A DNA stretch of 64,000 nt from Rhodanobacter denitrificans (GTDB lineage Bacteria > Pseudomonadota > Gammaproteobacteria > Xanthomonadales > Rhodanobacteraceae), in assembly GCA_017848855.1 (NCBI GenBank), contig JAFIHF010000032.1, positions 186,001 to 250,000 on the forward strand. The letters are read 5' to 3'. The notes beneath the pieces are model-generated. The model searched no databases, was not told where the DNA came from, and saw nothing but the letters and a program-made list of their open reading frames with translations. Position 1 is the first letter of the stretch, and every line of letters begins with the position of its first letter. Shown here piece after piece: positions 8,788 through 18,550 of this stretch. The position numbers and the translations under genes are program-made.

Positions 8788-9213
8788 TCATTCCGCCCGC
8801 CACGGATCGTAGCTTCCGAACGACCACAGATGGCCTTCCGGATCACGGCAGCTGTAGCCGGCGCCGCCGTAGTCCTTCTCCGCATAATCGTCCACGATCA
8901 CCGCCCCCGCGGCCTTGGCGTGCTCATAGTGGGCCTTGCAGTCGGCGACGATCACGTAGGTGCACTGGGTTTCGCGGCCGCCGGTTTCGTCGGGCTGGGC
9001 GATGCGCCGGCCGAACGCGTCGTCGCGCACGCTGCCCAGCATCAGCATGCCGTGGCCGTGCACGAGCTGGGCGTGCGCCACGCCGCCGGCATCGTCGTCG
9101 TACACCGCGTGTTTTTCGAAGCCGAACGCGCGGCACAGCCAGGCGATCATCGCGTGGGCGTCGCGGTAGCGCAGGCAGGGGATCAGGGTGCTGCCGTGGG
9201 TGGTGGCCGACAT
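8788..9213 (-). CDS. VOC (glyoxalase/bleomycin-resistance) superfamily protein
   Basis: 141 residues with the paired beta-alpha-beta-beta-beta modules of the VOC fold: an N-terminal 'PCLRYRDAHAMIAWLCRAFGF' module and a C-terminal 'YSCRDPEGHLWSFGSY' strand with the usual DPEGH motif. Such proteins bind metal or small hydrophobic ligands. The substrate is unknown. It is adjacent to, and on the same strand as, an AraC regulator, a common pairing. Confidence 0.85.
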   Translation of the reverse strand: MSATTHGSTLIPCLRYRDAHAMIAWLCRAFGFEKHAVYDDDAGGVAHAQLVHGHGMLMLGSVRDDAFGRRIAQPDETGGRETQCTYVIVADCKAHYEHAKAAGAVIVDDYAEKDYGGAGYSCRDPEGHLWSFGSYDPWRAE

Positions 9214-9287
9214 GGCGTGCTCCGGTGTGGTGACGGATGCAGCCTACGCCCGGCCGTGTCGCACGGTCTTGTAGATTTTTTCGCGGC

Positions 9288-10097
9288 TCAATCCAGCCGC
9301 AGATGGTTCGGTCCGCTGCCGCGGCAGGCCATGAACTCGCCCGGGGTGATGCCGGCGAAGGCGCGGAACTCGTGATTGAGGTGGGCCTGGTCGCTGTAGC
9401 CGCCGTCGGCGGCAAGTTCGCTCCAGCGTACTTCGGCCCGCGGATGCGCCTGGGTCACCACGGCGCGGAAGCGCAGCAGCCGGGCGAACTGTTTCGGCGT
9501 CATGCCGATCTGCTCGCGAAAGCGCGTGCCGAAGCGGTGTGCCGACCAGCCGCTGTCGCGCTGCAGTGCGCCGATGCGCGCGAGCTGCGGCGTGCGGCCC
9601 AGCGCGGCGACGGCATGGGCGATCACCGGGTCGAGCGCGGGTTCGGCGCGCAGGCTGCGCAGCCAGCCTTCCAGCAGCGCCAGCCGGCGCAGCGGGCAGG
9701 GGGTTTCCAGCAGGCGCTGGCGCAGCCGGCGCGCGGCGGCGCCGAACAGTGCGTCGAGATCCACGTCGCGCCGGCCCAGTTCGCCGATGTCGATGCCGAT
9801 CAGCGCATGCGCGCCGCCGGGGCGGAACGTCAGCCCCATCACCCGGGTCTGCTCGGCCGTGTCGATGATCCAGCTGCGCAGGTACGGCCCGCCAATCACG
9901 CTGCCGGAGGCGCGCTCGCAGCTGCCGTCGTCGTGCCAGATGCGGGTCTCGTCCTCGTGCAGGTTGACGATCAGCGAGGTGCCGGGCACCGGCAGGATGC
10001 GCTCGCGGCCGGGCGCGGCCGGCGGCATGTCCCAGTCCCAGATCGTCTCGATCAGGGTGTCGAGCGGTGGCGCGGGGACGATGCTGTGCCAGGCCAT
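9288..10097 (-). CDS. AraC-family transcriptional regulator
   Basis: 269 residues. An N-terminal sensor region of about 150 residues carries the PGR...VPGTSLIVNLHEDE strands seen in DUF6597-type regulators. The C-terminal AraC domain has two helix-turn-helices; the second is recognisable as 'WSELAADGGYSDQAHLNHEFRAFAG' followed by ITPGEF. It lies upstream of the VOC gene with a 74-bp gap and probably regulates it or itself. The ligand cannot be deduced. Confidence 0.88.
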   Translation of the reverse strand: MAWHSIVPAPPLDTLIETIWDWDMPPAAPGRERILPVPGTSLIVNLHEDETRIWHDDGSCERASGSVIGGPYLRSWIIDTAEQTRVMGLTFRPGGAHALIGIDIGELGRRDVDLDALFGAAARRLRQRLLETPCPLRRLALLEGWLRSLRAEPALDPVIAHAVAALGRTPQLARIGALQRDSGWSAHRFGTRFREQIGMTPKQFARLLRFRAVVTQAHPRAEVRWSELAADGGYSDQAHLNHEFRAFAGITPGEFMACRGSGPNHLRLD

Positions 10098-10119
10098 CGG
10101 TCCGCTCCGCGCGCCGTGC

Positions 10120-12570
10120 TCACGAGGCCTGGAACGGCGCCGCGGGGCTGTCCTCGCCCAGCGGGCCCAGCGTGCGCACCACCATGCTCTGCGGCGTGGA
10201 CAGCGGCAGCTGCGCCTCGCGCAGGCGGGCGAGGATGTCGAACAGGATGTCGCTCTTCACCGCGCCCACGTCGCGCGGGCTGCGCACGTAGGAAGTGATG
10301 CTGAAGGTCATCGCGCTGGCGTTGATGTTGTCCAGCCGCACCAGCGGCGCAGGGGTGTCGAGGGTGGCCGGATGCGCCTTCAGCGCGTCCAGCATCAGCT
10401 GGCGCGCGCGGTCGGCGTCGGTGTCCAGCGGCATCGGCAGCAGGATGCGCACGCGGCCCTGCGCGCTGCCGTGGGTCACGTTGCGCACGTTGTGGGTGAT
10501 CAGCTGCGAGTTCGGCACGATCACGGTGGAGCGGTCCCACAGCTGGATCTCGGTGGCGCGCACGTTGATGCGGCGGATGTCGCCCTCGACCTCGCTGGAC
10601 AGGCTCACCCAGTCGCCCACCTTCACCGGCCGCTCCACCAGCAAGATCAGGCCGGAGATGAAGTTCTGCACCACCGCCTGCAGGCCGAAGCCGATGCCCA
10701 CCGACAGCGCGCTGGCGATCCACGCGATGCTCTGCAGGTTCACGTTCAACGCCACCAGCGCCAGCGCGAACACCAGCACGCCGCCGAGGTAGCCGAGCAG
10801 GGTGACCACGGACTCGCGCATGCCCGGGTCCATCGCGGTGCTGGGCAGCAGTTGCTCGCTCAGCCAGCGCTTGAGCACGCGCAGCGCCATCAGCCCCAGC
10901 ACGAACACCGCGATCGCACCGAGCACGGTGCCGGGCCTGATGTTGAGCTGGCCCAGCTTGAGCCCGCTGAACAGCTGCAGCGCGCGCTGCGCCAGCTCCG
11001 CCGGGGTGGCGTCGAACGGCATCAGCGCCAGCGCCAGCGCGGCCAGCGCCAGCAGCACGCGGGTGATGCCGGTGAGCACGGTGGCGGCCTGCTCCAGCGT
11101 GCCGGGGGCGAGGTCGAAGCCGGCCTGCAGGTGCTGGCCGCTGCGGCCCTGCGGCGACAGCAGCGCCTCGAACAGGTCGCGCACCAGCTGCACCAGCAGG
11201 TACAGGCAGGCGGCGATCAGGCCGGTCCACAGCATCTGCACCGCCACGAAGAAGGCCAGCGCGATGTAGCCGGTGCAGACCGCGAGCCAGCACAGCGCCA
11301 CGCCCAGCGCGGCGGCGAAACTCAGCAGGCCCACCCACAGCGGCCGGCGCGCCTGGATGTCGCCCGCCGCGTTCGCCTCGCGCCGCGCGTGGCGCAGGTG
11401 CAGCAGCACCCGGCCGATCAGCGCGCTGACCAGCAGCGCCAGCAGCGCGTGCAGCAGCACCGTGGCCGGCAGGCTGGAGCCGATGCTGCGGACGATCCGC
11501 TCGGTGAGGCCCACCAGCAGCGCGGCGCCGCCGAGCAACCACGGGTAGCGCTGCAGCCGCCGCGCCGCGATGTCCGACAGCGGCAGCAGCCGCCACGACG
11601 CGCGCCGCGCCGACAGCAGCGCGCTGCCCAGCCCGGCCATCAGCGCGGCGAAGCAGAACGCGCGCACCGCCGAATCGGCCATCGCGTCGAGGTCGCTGTC
11701 CAGCGTGTCGTTCCAGTTCAGACCCAGCTGCACCAGTTTCGCGGCCAGCCCGATCGCCAGCGCGGTGGACAGCGCCATCACCGCCGCCATCGCGCTGCGG
11801 CGCAGGTGGCCGCCGGGCAGCCAACGCGTGGCGACGAACTGCCACAGCCGCTGCAGCGTCCAGCGCCCGCCGGCGAGCAGCAGCACCGCGGCGGCGAGGC
11901 ACAGCAGCAGCGGCTGCCGGTTCGGCGGCTGCCAGGCGTCGCTCCAGGCTTCGGACCAGCGCGCGGCGAGGCGCTGCAGGCGGGTCAGGTCGTTCGGCAG
12001 CGCATGCGTCTGGTCGGACCAGAACGCATGGCCGAGCGGCGTGTCCGTGCGCGCGGCGAGGCGCGCCTGGAACTGGTCGTTGCGCAGGCCGGTGATCTGC
12101 GCCACCAGTTGCAGGGCATCCAGCCCCAGCGATTTCGCCTGCACGATCTGCGCATTGAGGCCGGCCTGCGCCTTGTCCAGCTGGCGGCGCTGCGCGGCCA
12201 CTTCCGGCGCTTCCGGCGGCGCGCCCTTGGCCGGCGGCGGTCCCAGCACGGTGATCTGCGCCTGCAGCGCGGTCATCTGCGGCGCGAGGCTGTCGGCCAG
12301 CTGGCGCGCCTGGTCCTGCACCTGCATCGCGCTGGTGCGCAGGTCGGCCAATGGAGGCGTGCCGGCCTTGTTCTTCTGCGCGTCCTTCAGCGCGGCCTTC
12401 ACCGTGTCGAGCTGGTCGCTCAGCTGCTGCAGGGTCTGCGCCGGCGTGGCGGCGGGCGCGGCGGCGCTGCCCACGTCGGCATGCGCCCGGGCGGGCGTGG
12501 CGCCGAGCGCCAGCAGCAGGGACAGCAGGATCGCCGGAAGCGCCGGCAAACGACGAAGCAGGATGGACAT
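10120..12570 (-). CDS. MscS-family mechanosensitive channel with DUF3772 periplasmic domain
   Basis: About 816 residues. A signal peptide (MSILLRRLPALPAILL..., cleaved near ARA) leads to a coiled-coil periplasmic DUF3772 region ('LQQLSDQLDTVKAALKDAQ'), then about ten membrane helices and the MscS core: the pore-lining 'ALSVGIGFGLQAVVQNFISG' helix (as in MscS TM3) and the cytosolic beta domain 'RPVKVGDWVSL'. Such MscK/YjeP-like channels release osmolytes on hypo-osmotic shock. Four in-frame ATGs lie between 12606 and 12570; I chose 12570 because it places the signal peptide at the N-terminus, but no strong ribosome site distinguishes them. Confidence 0.87.
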   Translation of the reverse strand: MSILLRRLPALPAILLSLLLALGATPARAHADVGSAAAPAATPAQTLQQLSDQLDTVKAALKDAQKNKAGTPPLADLRTSAMQVQDQARQLADSLAPQMTALQAQITVLGPPPAKGAPPEAPEVAAQRRQLDKAQAGLNAQIVQAKSLGLDALQLVAQITGLRNDQFQARLAARTDTPLGHAFWSDQTHALPNDLTRLQRLAARWSEAWSDAWQPPNRQPLLLCLAAAVLLLAGGRWTLQRLWQFVATRWLPGGHLRRSAMAAVMALSTALAIGLAAKLVQLGLNWNDTLDSDLDAMADSAVRAFCFAALMAGLGSALLSARRASWRLLPLSDIAARRLQRYPWLLGGAALLVGLTERIVRSIGSSLPATVLLHALLALLVSALIGRVLLHLRHARREANAAGDIQARRPLWVGLLSFAAALGVALCWLAVCTGYIALAFFVAVQMLWTGLIAACLYLLVQLVRDLFEALLSPQGRSGQHLQAGFDLAPGTLEQAATVLTGITRVLLALAALALALMPFDATPAELAQRALQLFSGLKLGQLNIRPGTVLGAIAVFVLGLMALRVLKRWLSEQLLPSTAMDPGMRESVVTLLGYLGGVLVFALALVALNVNLQSIAWIASALSVGIGFGLQAVVQNFISGLILLVERPVKVGDWVSLSSEVEGDIRRINVRATEIQLWDRSTVIVPNSQLITHNVRNVTHGSAQGRVRILLPMPLDTDADRARQLMLDALKAHPATLDTPAPLVRLDNINASAMTFSITSYVRSPRDVGAVKSDILFDILARLREAQLPLSTPQSMVVRTLGPLGEDSPAAPFQAS

Positions 12571-12757
12571 GCCCGGCATGATCGGAGCCATGCCGCGGAC
12601 GGTCAATCGGCCGAGCGACGCGGGCGGGGCTGGCGTTCAGGCGTGGCGCGAGCACCGGCAGCGACGAAGCGCTTGCCCGGTCTCCATGCCATGCGTCACC
12701 TTGTGAACGTGCGCGCCCGCCATCAAGCTGGTTGCTGGCTGGTGCGGCAGGCAACCC

Positions 12758-14605
12758 ATGATCTTCCGCTGGTTCGAATCCCTGATCGACGCGTTCAAGG
12801 AGCCGCGCGACGGCATGCCGCCGCAGCCGGTGTGGCGCTTCTATGCGTTCTACCTGCGCCAAGTGTGGCCGGTGTTCGCCGCGGCGATCGTGGTCGGCTT
12901 CTGCGTGGCGGTGATCGAGGTGTCGCTGTTCGGCTTCATCGGCCGCATCGTGGACATGGCGAAGGGCGTGCCCGCGGCGGATTTCTTCCAGCGGCACGGA
13001 CGCGAGCTGCTCGGCATGGCGCTGGTGGCGCTGGTGGCGCGGCCGGTGTTCAACAGCCTGCACGACCTGCTGGTGAACCAGGCGATCGTGCCCAGCCTCA
13101 CCAACCGCATCCGCTGGCAGAACCACCGCTACGTGATCCGCCAGAGCCTGGGCTTCTTCCAGAACGATTACGCCGGGCGCATCGCCAACCGCATCATGCA
13201 GACCGGCGGCGCGCTGCGCGAATCGGCGGTGCAGATCGTGGACGCGATCTGGTACGTGCTGATCTACACCGGCAGCGCCATCGCGCTGTTCGCGCACGCC
13301 GACCTGTGGCTGGCCGTACCGCTGTTCGTGTGGGTGTTCGCGTACGTCGGCCTGCTGTGGTTCTTCATCCCGCGGATCAAGCAGCGCTCGTGGAAGGCCT
13401 CGGAGGCGCGCTCGAAGCTGATGGGGCGCATCGTGGACGGCTACAGCAACGTGCTCACGCTGAAGCTGTTCGCGCACACCCGGCGCGAGGAGGCCTACGT
13501 GGCCGAGGCGATGGCCGAGCAGACCGACAAGCTGCGCCGCATGACCCGCGTCACCACCGCGCTGGATGCCAGCATCACCACGCTCAACGGCGTGCTGATT
13601 GCCGGCACCTCGGCGCTGGCGCTGTGGCTGTGGAGCGAGGGGCGGGTGACGGTGGGCGCGATCGCGCTGTCGACCGGGCTGGTGATCCGCATCAACAACA
13701 TGTCCGGCTGGATCATGTGGGTGGTCAACGGCATCTTCGAGAACGTGGGCACGGTGCAGGACGGCATCACCACCATCGCGCAGCCGCGCGCGGTGCAGGA
13801 TCGCGAAGGCGCGATGCCGCTGGAGGTGACCAACGGCGCCGTGCACTTCCACGACATCCACTTCCACTACGGCAAGCAGGGTGGGGTGATTTCCGGCCTC
13901 GACCTCGCCGTGCGCGCAGGCGAGAAGATCGGCCTCGTCGGCCCCAGCGGCGCAGGCAAGTCCACCCTCGTCAACGTGCTGCTGCGGCTGTACGACCTCG
14001 AAGGCGGGCAGATCACCATCGACGGCCAGGACGTGGCGCAGGTGACGCAGGAAAGCCTGCGTTCGCAGATCGGCGTGGTGACGCAGGACACCTCGCTGTT
14101 GCACCGCTCGATCCGCGACAACATCCTCTACGGCCGCCCCGACGCCAGCGAGGCGCAGATCGCCGAGGCGGTGCGCAAGGCGCGCGCCGACGAGTTCATT
14201 CCCACCTTGGTCGACGGCGAAGGCCGCACCGGCTACGACGCGCTGGTCGGCGAGCGCGGCGTGAAGCTCAGCGGCGGCCAGCGCCAGCGCATCGCGATCG
14301 CCCGCGTGCTGCTCAAGGACGCGCCGATCCTCGTGCTGGACGAAGCCACCAGCGCACTCGACTCCGAAGCCGAGGCGGCGATCCAGGAAAGCCTCGACCT
14401 CTTGATGCAGGGCAAGACGGTGATCGCGATCGCGCATCGCCTCTCCACCATCGCGCGCATGGATCGTCTCGTGGTGCTGGATCAGGGCCGCATCGTGGAA
14501 ACCGGCACGCACGCCGAGCTGGTGGCGCGCGACGGGCTGTACGCGCGGCTGTGGAAGCGGCAGACCGGTGGGTTCGTGGCGGTGGAGGATGAGGTTAGGG
14601 GGTAG
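12758..14605 (+). CDS. ABC transporter, fused membrane and ATPase domains (exporter type)
   Basis: 615 residues. Six membrane helices (about residues 30-330) precede one nucleotide-binding domain: Walker A GPSGAGKST near 393-401, signature LSGGQ near 503-507, Walker B ILVLDEATS near 523-531, and the H-loop histidine in IAIAHRLST. A half-transporter of the type I exporter family that acts as a homodimer in the inner membrane, close to MsbA/lipid or multidrug exporters; the substrate is unknown. It is divergent from the mechanosensitive channel gene, with 187 bp between the starts. Confidence 0.9.
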   Translation: MIFRWFESLIDAFKEPRDGMPPQPVWRFYAFYLRQVWPVFAAAIVVGFCVAVIEVSLFGFIGRIVDMAKGVPAADFFQRHGRELLGMALVALVARPVFNSLHDLLVNQAIVPSLTNRIRWQNHRYVIRQSLGFFQNDYAGRIANRIMQTGGALRESAVQIVDAIWYVLIYTGSAIALFAHADLWLAVPLFVWVFAYVGLLWFFIPRIKQRSWKASEARSKLMGRIVDGYSNVLTLKLFAHTRREEAYVAEAMAEQTDKLRRMTRVTTALDASITTLNGVLIAGTSALALWLWSEGRVTVGAIALSTGLVIRINNMSGWIMWVVNGIFENVGTVQDGITTIAQPRAVQDREGAMPLEVTNGAVHFHDIHFHYGKQGGVISGLDLAVRAGEKIGLVGPSGAGKSTLVNVLLRLYDLEGGQITIDGQDVAQVTQESLRSQIGVVTQDTSLLHRSIRDNILYGRPDASEAQIAEAVRKARADEFIPTLVDGEGRTGYDALVGERGVKLSGGQRQRIAIARVLLKDAPILVLDEATSALDSEAEAAIQESLDLLMQGKTVIAIAHRLSTIARMDRLVVLDQGRIVETGTHAELVARDGLYARLWKRQTGGFVAVEDEVRG

Positions 14606-14615
14606 GTGATGCCCG

Positions 14616-15092
14616 TCACGTCCATTTGTTCAATTCGTCGGCAATGACATATTCGAGAAACTCTTCGGGGCTGGAAGGATTGCCTTCCAGCAAGGCCTCT
14701 GACCACTCTCGCCCGAATCTTTCGGTTATGTCGTAGAGCCAGACTCCGCAAAAGTCGTCCGGCATTTGGCGCGAGCGTTTCGCGAGTAGGGGCGCACAGC
14801 GAACTACTTCACTGATGACACCCATATAGCCGCCAAATTTGTCCAAATCACGGGGCGAGCTGACCTCTCGCAGGTGCTCGCCAGCGCCCAGCGCCAGAAA
14901 CGCGATTTCCTCGGACAGGTCGTCGGCGAGCTTGAGTTGCGCGAGGTTGTCGCGCTTTTCCAAGTTGGCGAGCGCGTCGGCTGGACTTGCCCCATAGCTA
15001 TACTCGGTTTCGCCTTCGCGGATGGCGTAGTAGCGGGCTAGCGTGGCCGCTTCTCGATTGGCTAGCGTATCGCCGATGGTCACGTTCTTCAT
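14616..15092 (-). CDS. Unknown protein in the restriction-modification operon
   Basis: 158 residues, acidic, with no signal peptide, membrane segment or motif that I recognise. Its ATG (15090-15092) overlaps the stop of the methyltransferase-HNH gene by four bases (ATGA), so it is translated in the same operon. Base composition is visibly lower in GC than the surrounding housekeeping genes, like the HNH half upstream, which suggests they arrived together. Position suggests an accessory, control or immunity role, but nothing in the sequence proves it. It converges on the ABC exporter gene with a 10-bp gap. Confidence 0.75.
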   Translation of the reverse strand: MKNVTIGDTLANREAATLARYYAIREGETEYSYGASPADALANLEKRDNLAQLKLADDLSEEIAFLALGAGEHLREVSSPRDLDKFGGYMGVISEVVRCAPLLAKRSRQMPDDFCGVWLYDITERFGREWSEALLEGNPSSPEEFLEYVIADELNKWT

Positions 15093-17116
15093 GCGTCTGA
15101 CGCCAGCATTGTTTCCCGGTGAGCGCGCAGCAAGGCTGCATCGGGACGAAATCGTTCTGGTAGCGTTATTTGGCGATCTTGAACGGGCAGAAATACATCT
15201 TTTAGAAACGTGTCTTTGGTTCTTTCCAGTCGCTTCGACAGAACGATTCGATAATCGTCGCTCAGCGAGAACAGGTGGCTGTCGAATGCCCTGTCGTGTA
15301 TGGCTGAGAGGCACAGTCCGTTACTTGGGTTCAGGCGATTCGCCTTGTCGGCACTCCACGCGACGATATGGCTGGCGACGAGAAATTTTTCATCCGATAC
15401 GCCTGAGACGCAGCAACGCGCCCCGTAGCTGCTAAGGACTGCACGACGGAAAAAGCCTTGCTTGATGCGTTGTTGAACAAGCGCCTGCCGCGTTTCGCCG
15501 GAATAGTCGGAGAGTACGAAGTTATCCGAGGCTTCGGTAAGTGCGGCAGGTTTTAGACCATGTTCGTGGCGCAGATGCTGAAGGAAGCGCTCGCATTCGA
15601 TGGCAAGGCGCTCCCAGTCGGCATGGAACTCGCTCCAGATGTCCCGATCTAGATCGGATGCATTGCCTAGTCCTGCGCGGCCGCTGTCACGAATTGCGGG
15701 GTCTATGCTTGCGATGTTGCAGCACTTCATCGCGAGCGCGCCGGGCGTTCGGCCGATCAGCTTGGAAAGTTCCACGATCTTTTTGTTCTTTCCGTGGAGC
15801 TGCCCGAATGGCGTTTGGCAGTAGAAGTAGAACGCGAGCATCGTCTGCTCGCGTGTCCACTTTTTCCCTGAGAAAGCCATTGGTGGAATCGGCGCGTCGT
15901 CGGTCATCGTGACTTCCTCGTGTTCGAGCTTGGACACGATGCACTTTGCGACAGCTGCCATCATCGGCACAACCGCCGCCTCGGCGATCAGTTTGTAAGC
16001 CTGCGTATCGCTGACCGGTATCGTGAACGAGTCGGGCAGGCCCATCAGCCGCGCGCACTCGCGCGGGGTCAGTCGCCGCGGCCGCTTGCGCGGACCTTGC
16101 GAGACGAGGATCTCCGAGCCGTCCTTGTAGTAGCGCGCGGACAGGGTGCGCGTCACGCTGTCGCCGTCCACCAGCCCGTAGCCGAAGCCGTTGCCGGCGG
16201 CGCGATGTTTGGCGGCGTAGTTCTGCAGGTAGGCCCACAGCTTGGGCGTGAGCGTGTAGCGCGCGTCCACCTTGGCCTGCTTGCCGCCGGTGTAGTGCGA
16301 TTCCGCGGCTTCGCTGCCGTCTTGCGGGTGCAGGATGCTGCCGAGTTTCGGGCCTTGCCCGGGCAGCTGCAGGTCGTCCCACGTGAAGTCGGTCGGCTCG
16401 CGGAAGCCGACGATCAGGATGCGTTCGCGGTGCTGCGGCACGAAGTGCTGGCCGTCGATCACCCTGCAATGGATGTGATAGCCGAGTTCTTCCTCCAGCG
16501 TCCGCTTGATGACGCGGAAGGTGTTGCCCTTGTCGTGGCTGACGAGGTTCTTCACGTTCTCCAGCAGGAACGCCTTCGGCTGCTTCTCCTTGATGATGCG
16601 TGCCACGTCGAAGAACAGCGTGCCTTGCGTCTCATCGGCGAAGCCGTGTGCACGGCCCAGCGCGTTCTTCTTCGATACGCCGGCGATGCTGAAGGGTTGG
16701 CAGGGGAAGCCGGCCAGCAGCACGTCGTGGTCGGGGATGTCGCGCTCGTCCACCTTGGTGATGTCGCCGACGAGGGCGTGGGTGGATTCGGGGAAGTTGG
16801 CGAGGTAGGTCTTCTGCGCGTAGGGGTTCCATTCGCTGGTGAACACGCAGCGGCCGCCGTGCGCTTCGAAGCCCATGCGGATGCCGCCGATGCCGGCAAA
16901 CAGGTCGATGAAGGTGAAGGCTGCCTCGGGCGTGTCGGACGGTGAAGCCAGCGGCAGCAGGCGTTGGCGAATCGCGTCGGCGAGGTAGGGCGGCGGGTCG
17001 TTTTCGCCAAGCTCCCAACGGCGGATGGTGCGCGTATCCACCCCGAGGCGCTCGGCCAGCTCCTTTTGCGTGTAGCGGCCGCGCAGGCTGGCCAGCAGGT
17101 GGCGAATGTCTTCCAT
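15089..17116 (-). CDS. HTH / Dcm-type cytosine methyltransferase / HNH endonuclease fusion
   Basis: One uninterrupted frame of 675 codons. Residues 15-35 form a helix-turn-helix ([20 protein letters not shown]). Residues 68-403 are a C5-cytosine methyltransferase very like Dcm/M.EcoRII: motif [11 protein letters not shown], motif [10 protein letters not shown] with catalytic Cys139, motif VI ENVKN, motif VIII QHRER and motif [15 protein letters not shown]. Motif X, normally FGNSVVVP, reads LIAEAAVVP here. Residues 404-675 form an HNH_2-type nuclease: a WTREQ...TPFGQLHG N-terminal region and ASHI...[17 protein letters not shown] metal site. An internal ATG at 15907 (residue 404) has a strong GAGGAAG before it, so the nuclease may also be made alone. 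I chose ATG 17116 because 39 upstream codons are not family-like. By homology to Dcm, CCWGG is the guessed target. Confidence 0.85.
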   Translation of the reverse strand: MEDIRHLLASLRGRYTQKELAERLGVDTRTIRRWELGENDPPPYLADAIRQRLLPLASPSDTPEAAFTFIDLFAGIGGIRMGFEAHGGRCVFTSEWNPYAQKTYLANFPESTHALVGDITKVDERDIPDHDVLLAGFPCQPFSIAGVSKKNALGRAHGFADETQGTLFFDVARIIKEKQPKAFLLENVKNLVSHDKGNTFRVIKRTLEEELGYHIHCRVIDGQHFVPQHRERILIVGFREPTDFTWDDLQLPGQGPKLGSILHPQDGSEAAESHYTGGKQAKVDARYTLTPKLWAYLQNYAAKHRAAGNGFGYGLVDGDSVTRTLSARYYKDGSEILVSQGPRKRPRRLTPRECARLMGLPDSFTIPVSDTQAYKLIAEAAVVPMMAAVAKCIVSKLEHEEVTMTDDAPIPPMAFSGKKWTREQTMLAFYFYCQTPFGQLHGKNKKIVELSKLIGRTPGALAMKCCNIASIDPAIRDSGRAGLGNASDLDRDIWSEFHADWERLAIECERFLQHLRHEHGLKPAALTEASDNFVLSDYSGETRQALVQQRIKQGFFRRAVLSSYGARCCVSGVSDEKFLVASHIVAWSADKANRLNPSNGLCLSAIHDRAFDSHLFSLSDDYRIVLSKRLERTKDTFLKDVFLPVQDRQITLPERFRPDAALLRAHRETMLASDA

Positions 17117-17143
17117 GGTCGTGTTTCCCGCTTGGTAATCGAT

Positions 17144-17160
17144 GCGGTCAGTATGTCCGC
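17144..17160 (-). promoter_or_regulatory. Inverted repeat upstream of the methyltransferase gene (possible HTH operator)
   Basis: GCGGTCA-GTA-TGTCCGC matches in six of seven positions and lies 28 bp upstream of the chosen start codon. M.EcoRII- and SsoII-like methyltransferases are known to repress their own genes through the N-terminal helix-turn-helix; this repeat is a plausible site. This is inference from position and symmetry only. Confidence 0.4.
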
Positions 17161-17185
17161 TTTTTGTCCCCATGAGAAGGCCTGA

Positions 17186-17217
17186 CGAAAAGGCCGGATG
17201 CTTGCGCATCCGGCCTT
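17186..17217 (-). terminator. Intrinsic terminator after ald
   Basis: On the minus strand, AAGGCCGGATGC-GCAA-GCATCCGGCCTT forms a 12-bp stem followed by TTCG; the stem end itself supplies TTTT. It lies 45 bp after the ald stop and separates ald from the restriction-modification operon on the same strand. Confidence 0.8.
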
Positions 17218-17261
17218 CCTGTCGATCGGCCATCTTGCTGCGTGGCGGGGAGCTGCGAGCC

Positions 17262-18380
17262 TTACGCGCCGATCGCGGTTTCCGCCTTCACGTACTCCAG
17301 TCCATGCGCCTTGGCCACCGGCGCGCAGGTGACCTTGCCCTCGCAGACGTTGAGGCCGTGGCGCAGGTGCACGTCCTGCGCCAGCGCCTGTTTCCAGCCG
17401 AGGTCGGCCAGCGCCAGCGCGAACGGCAGGGTCGCGTTGTTGAGCGCGAAGGTGGAGGTGCGCGCCACCGCGCCGGGCATGTTCGCGACGCAGTAGTGCA
17501 CCACGCCGTCGACCACGTAGGTCGGGTCGGCGTGGGTGGTGGCGTGCGAGGTCTCCACGCAGCCGCCCTGGTCGATCGCGACGTCGACGATCACCGCGCC
17601 CGGCTTCATCGTCTGCAGCATCGCGCGGGTGACCAGCTTCGGCGCGGCGGCGCCGGGGATCAGCACGGTGCCGATCAGTAGGTCGGCGCGGCGCACCAGC
17701 TCCTCGATCGCGGCACGGCTGGAGAACACGGTGGAGATCGCGGTGCCGAACTGGGCGGTGAGGCGCGTCAGCGCCTCGGTCGAGCGGTCCACCACGGTGA
17801 CCTTGGCGCCCATGCCTACGGCGATCATCGCCGCATGCGTGCCGGACACGCCGCCGCCGAGGATCACCACTTCCGCCGCCGGCACGCCCGGCACGCCGCC
17901 CAGCAGCACGCCGCGGCCGCCCTGCGCCTTCTCCAGCGCGTGCGCGCCCACCTGCGGCGCGAGCCGGCCGGCGACCTCGGACATCGGCGTCAGCAGCGGC
18001 AGCGAGCCGTTCGGCGCGGTGACCGTCTCGTAGGCGATGCAGACGGCGCCGGAGGCGACCAGCTCGCGGGTCTGCTCGGCGTCGGGCGCGAGATGCAGGT
18101 AGGTGAACAGGATCTGGCCCGGGCGGAGCTTGGCGCGCTCCGCCGCCTGCGGCTCCTTCACCTTCACGATCATGTCGGCTTCGGCAAAGATCGGATCGGG
18201 GCCGCCCGCGATGCTGGCGCCGGCCGCGACGTAGTCGGCGTCGCCGATGCCCGCGCCCAGGCCGGCGCCCGTCTCCACCACGACCTGATGGCCGTGGTGC
18301 ACCAGTTCCTGCACGGACGAGGGGACGAGGCCCACCCGGTACTCGTGGATCTTGATTTCCTTCGGCACACCGATGTGCAT
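17262..18380 (-). CDS. ald: Alanine dehydrogenase
   Basis: 372 residues, the usual length for Ald. It begins [10 protein letters not shown] and shows the family substrate-binding segments (VKVKEPQ, LHLAPD), the Rossmann motif [13 protein letters not shown], and the C-terminal [17 protein letters not shown] signature. The enzyme interconverts L-alanine and pyruvate plus ammonia with NAD in the cytosol, feeding carbon or nitrogen from alanine. The ATG at 18378-18380 is the conserved start. It is divergent from merR with a 208-bp gap and ends in a strong terminator. Confidence 0.95.
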   Translation of the reverse strand: MHIGVPKEIKIHEYRVGLVPSSVQELVHHGHQVVVETGAGLGAGIGDADYVAAGASIAGGPDPIFAEADMIVKVKEPQAAERAKLRPGQILFTYLHLAPDAEQTRELVASGAVCIAYETVTAPNGSLPLLTPMSEVAGRLAPQVGAHALEKAQGGRGVLLGGVPGVPAAEVVILGGGVSGTHAAMIAVGMGAKVTVVDRSTEALTRLTAQFGTAISTVFSSRAAIEELVRRADLLIGTVLIPGAAAPKLVTRAMLQTMKPGAVIVDVAIDQGGCVETSHATTHADPTYVVDGVVHYCVANMPGAVARTSTFALNNATLPFALALADLGWKQALAQDVHLRHGLNVCEGKVTCAPVAKAHGLEYVKAETAIGA

Positions 18381-18550
18381 GGCTGCGGGTCTCTGGCTGG
18401 GATGGAAGCGGCGGGCCGGCCGGGATGCCCGCCGATGGAGCGGCAGTATGATCGCCGCGCCGAGCAATTTCCCGTCGGTTCCGGTCGGCCGCTGGCAGTC
18501 CGTCGAACAGGTTCGGCAGCGGCAGGCCATGCCTGCGGCTGTAGCGCCCC

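Noticed and set aside
8045-8885. Several overlapping frames in the 8.1-8.8 kb region
   Set aside because: They mirror each other across the nested palindrome and have no ribosome site or family match.
9502-14592. Very long open frames on the strand opposite the AraC, channel and ABC genes
   Set aside because: They are antisense or shifted frames of clear genes, rich in Arg/Gly/Ala/Gln as expected for out-of-frame high-GC DNA, with no domains.
17117-17233. Upstream extension of the methyltransferase by 39 residues
   Set aside because: It would cross the ald terminator and the putative operator and has no family-like sequence.
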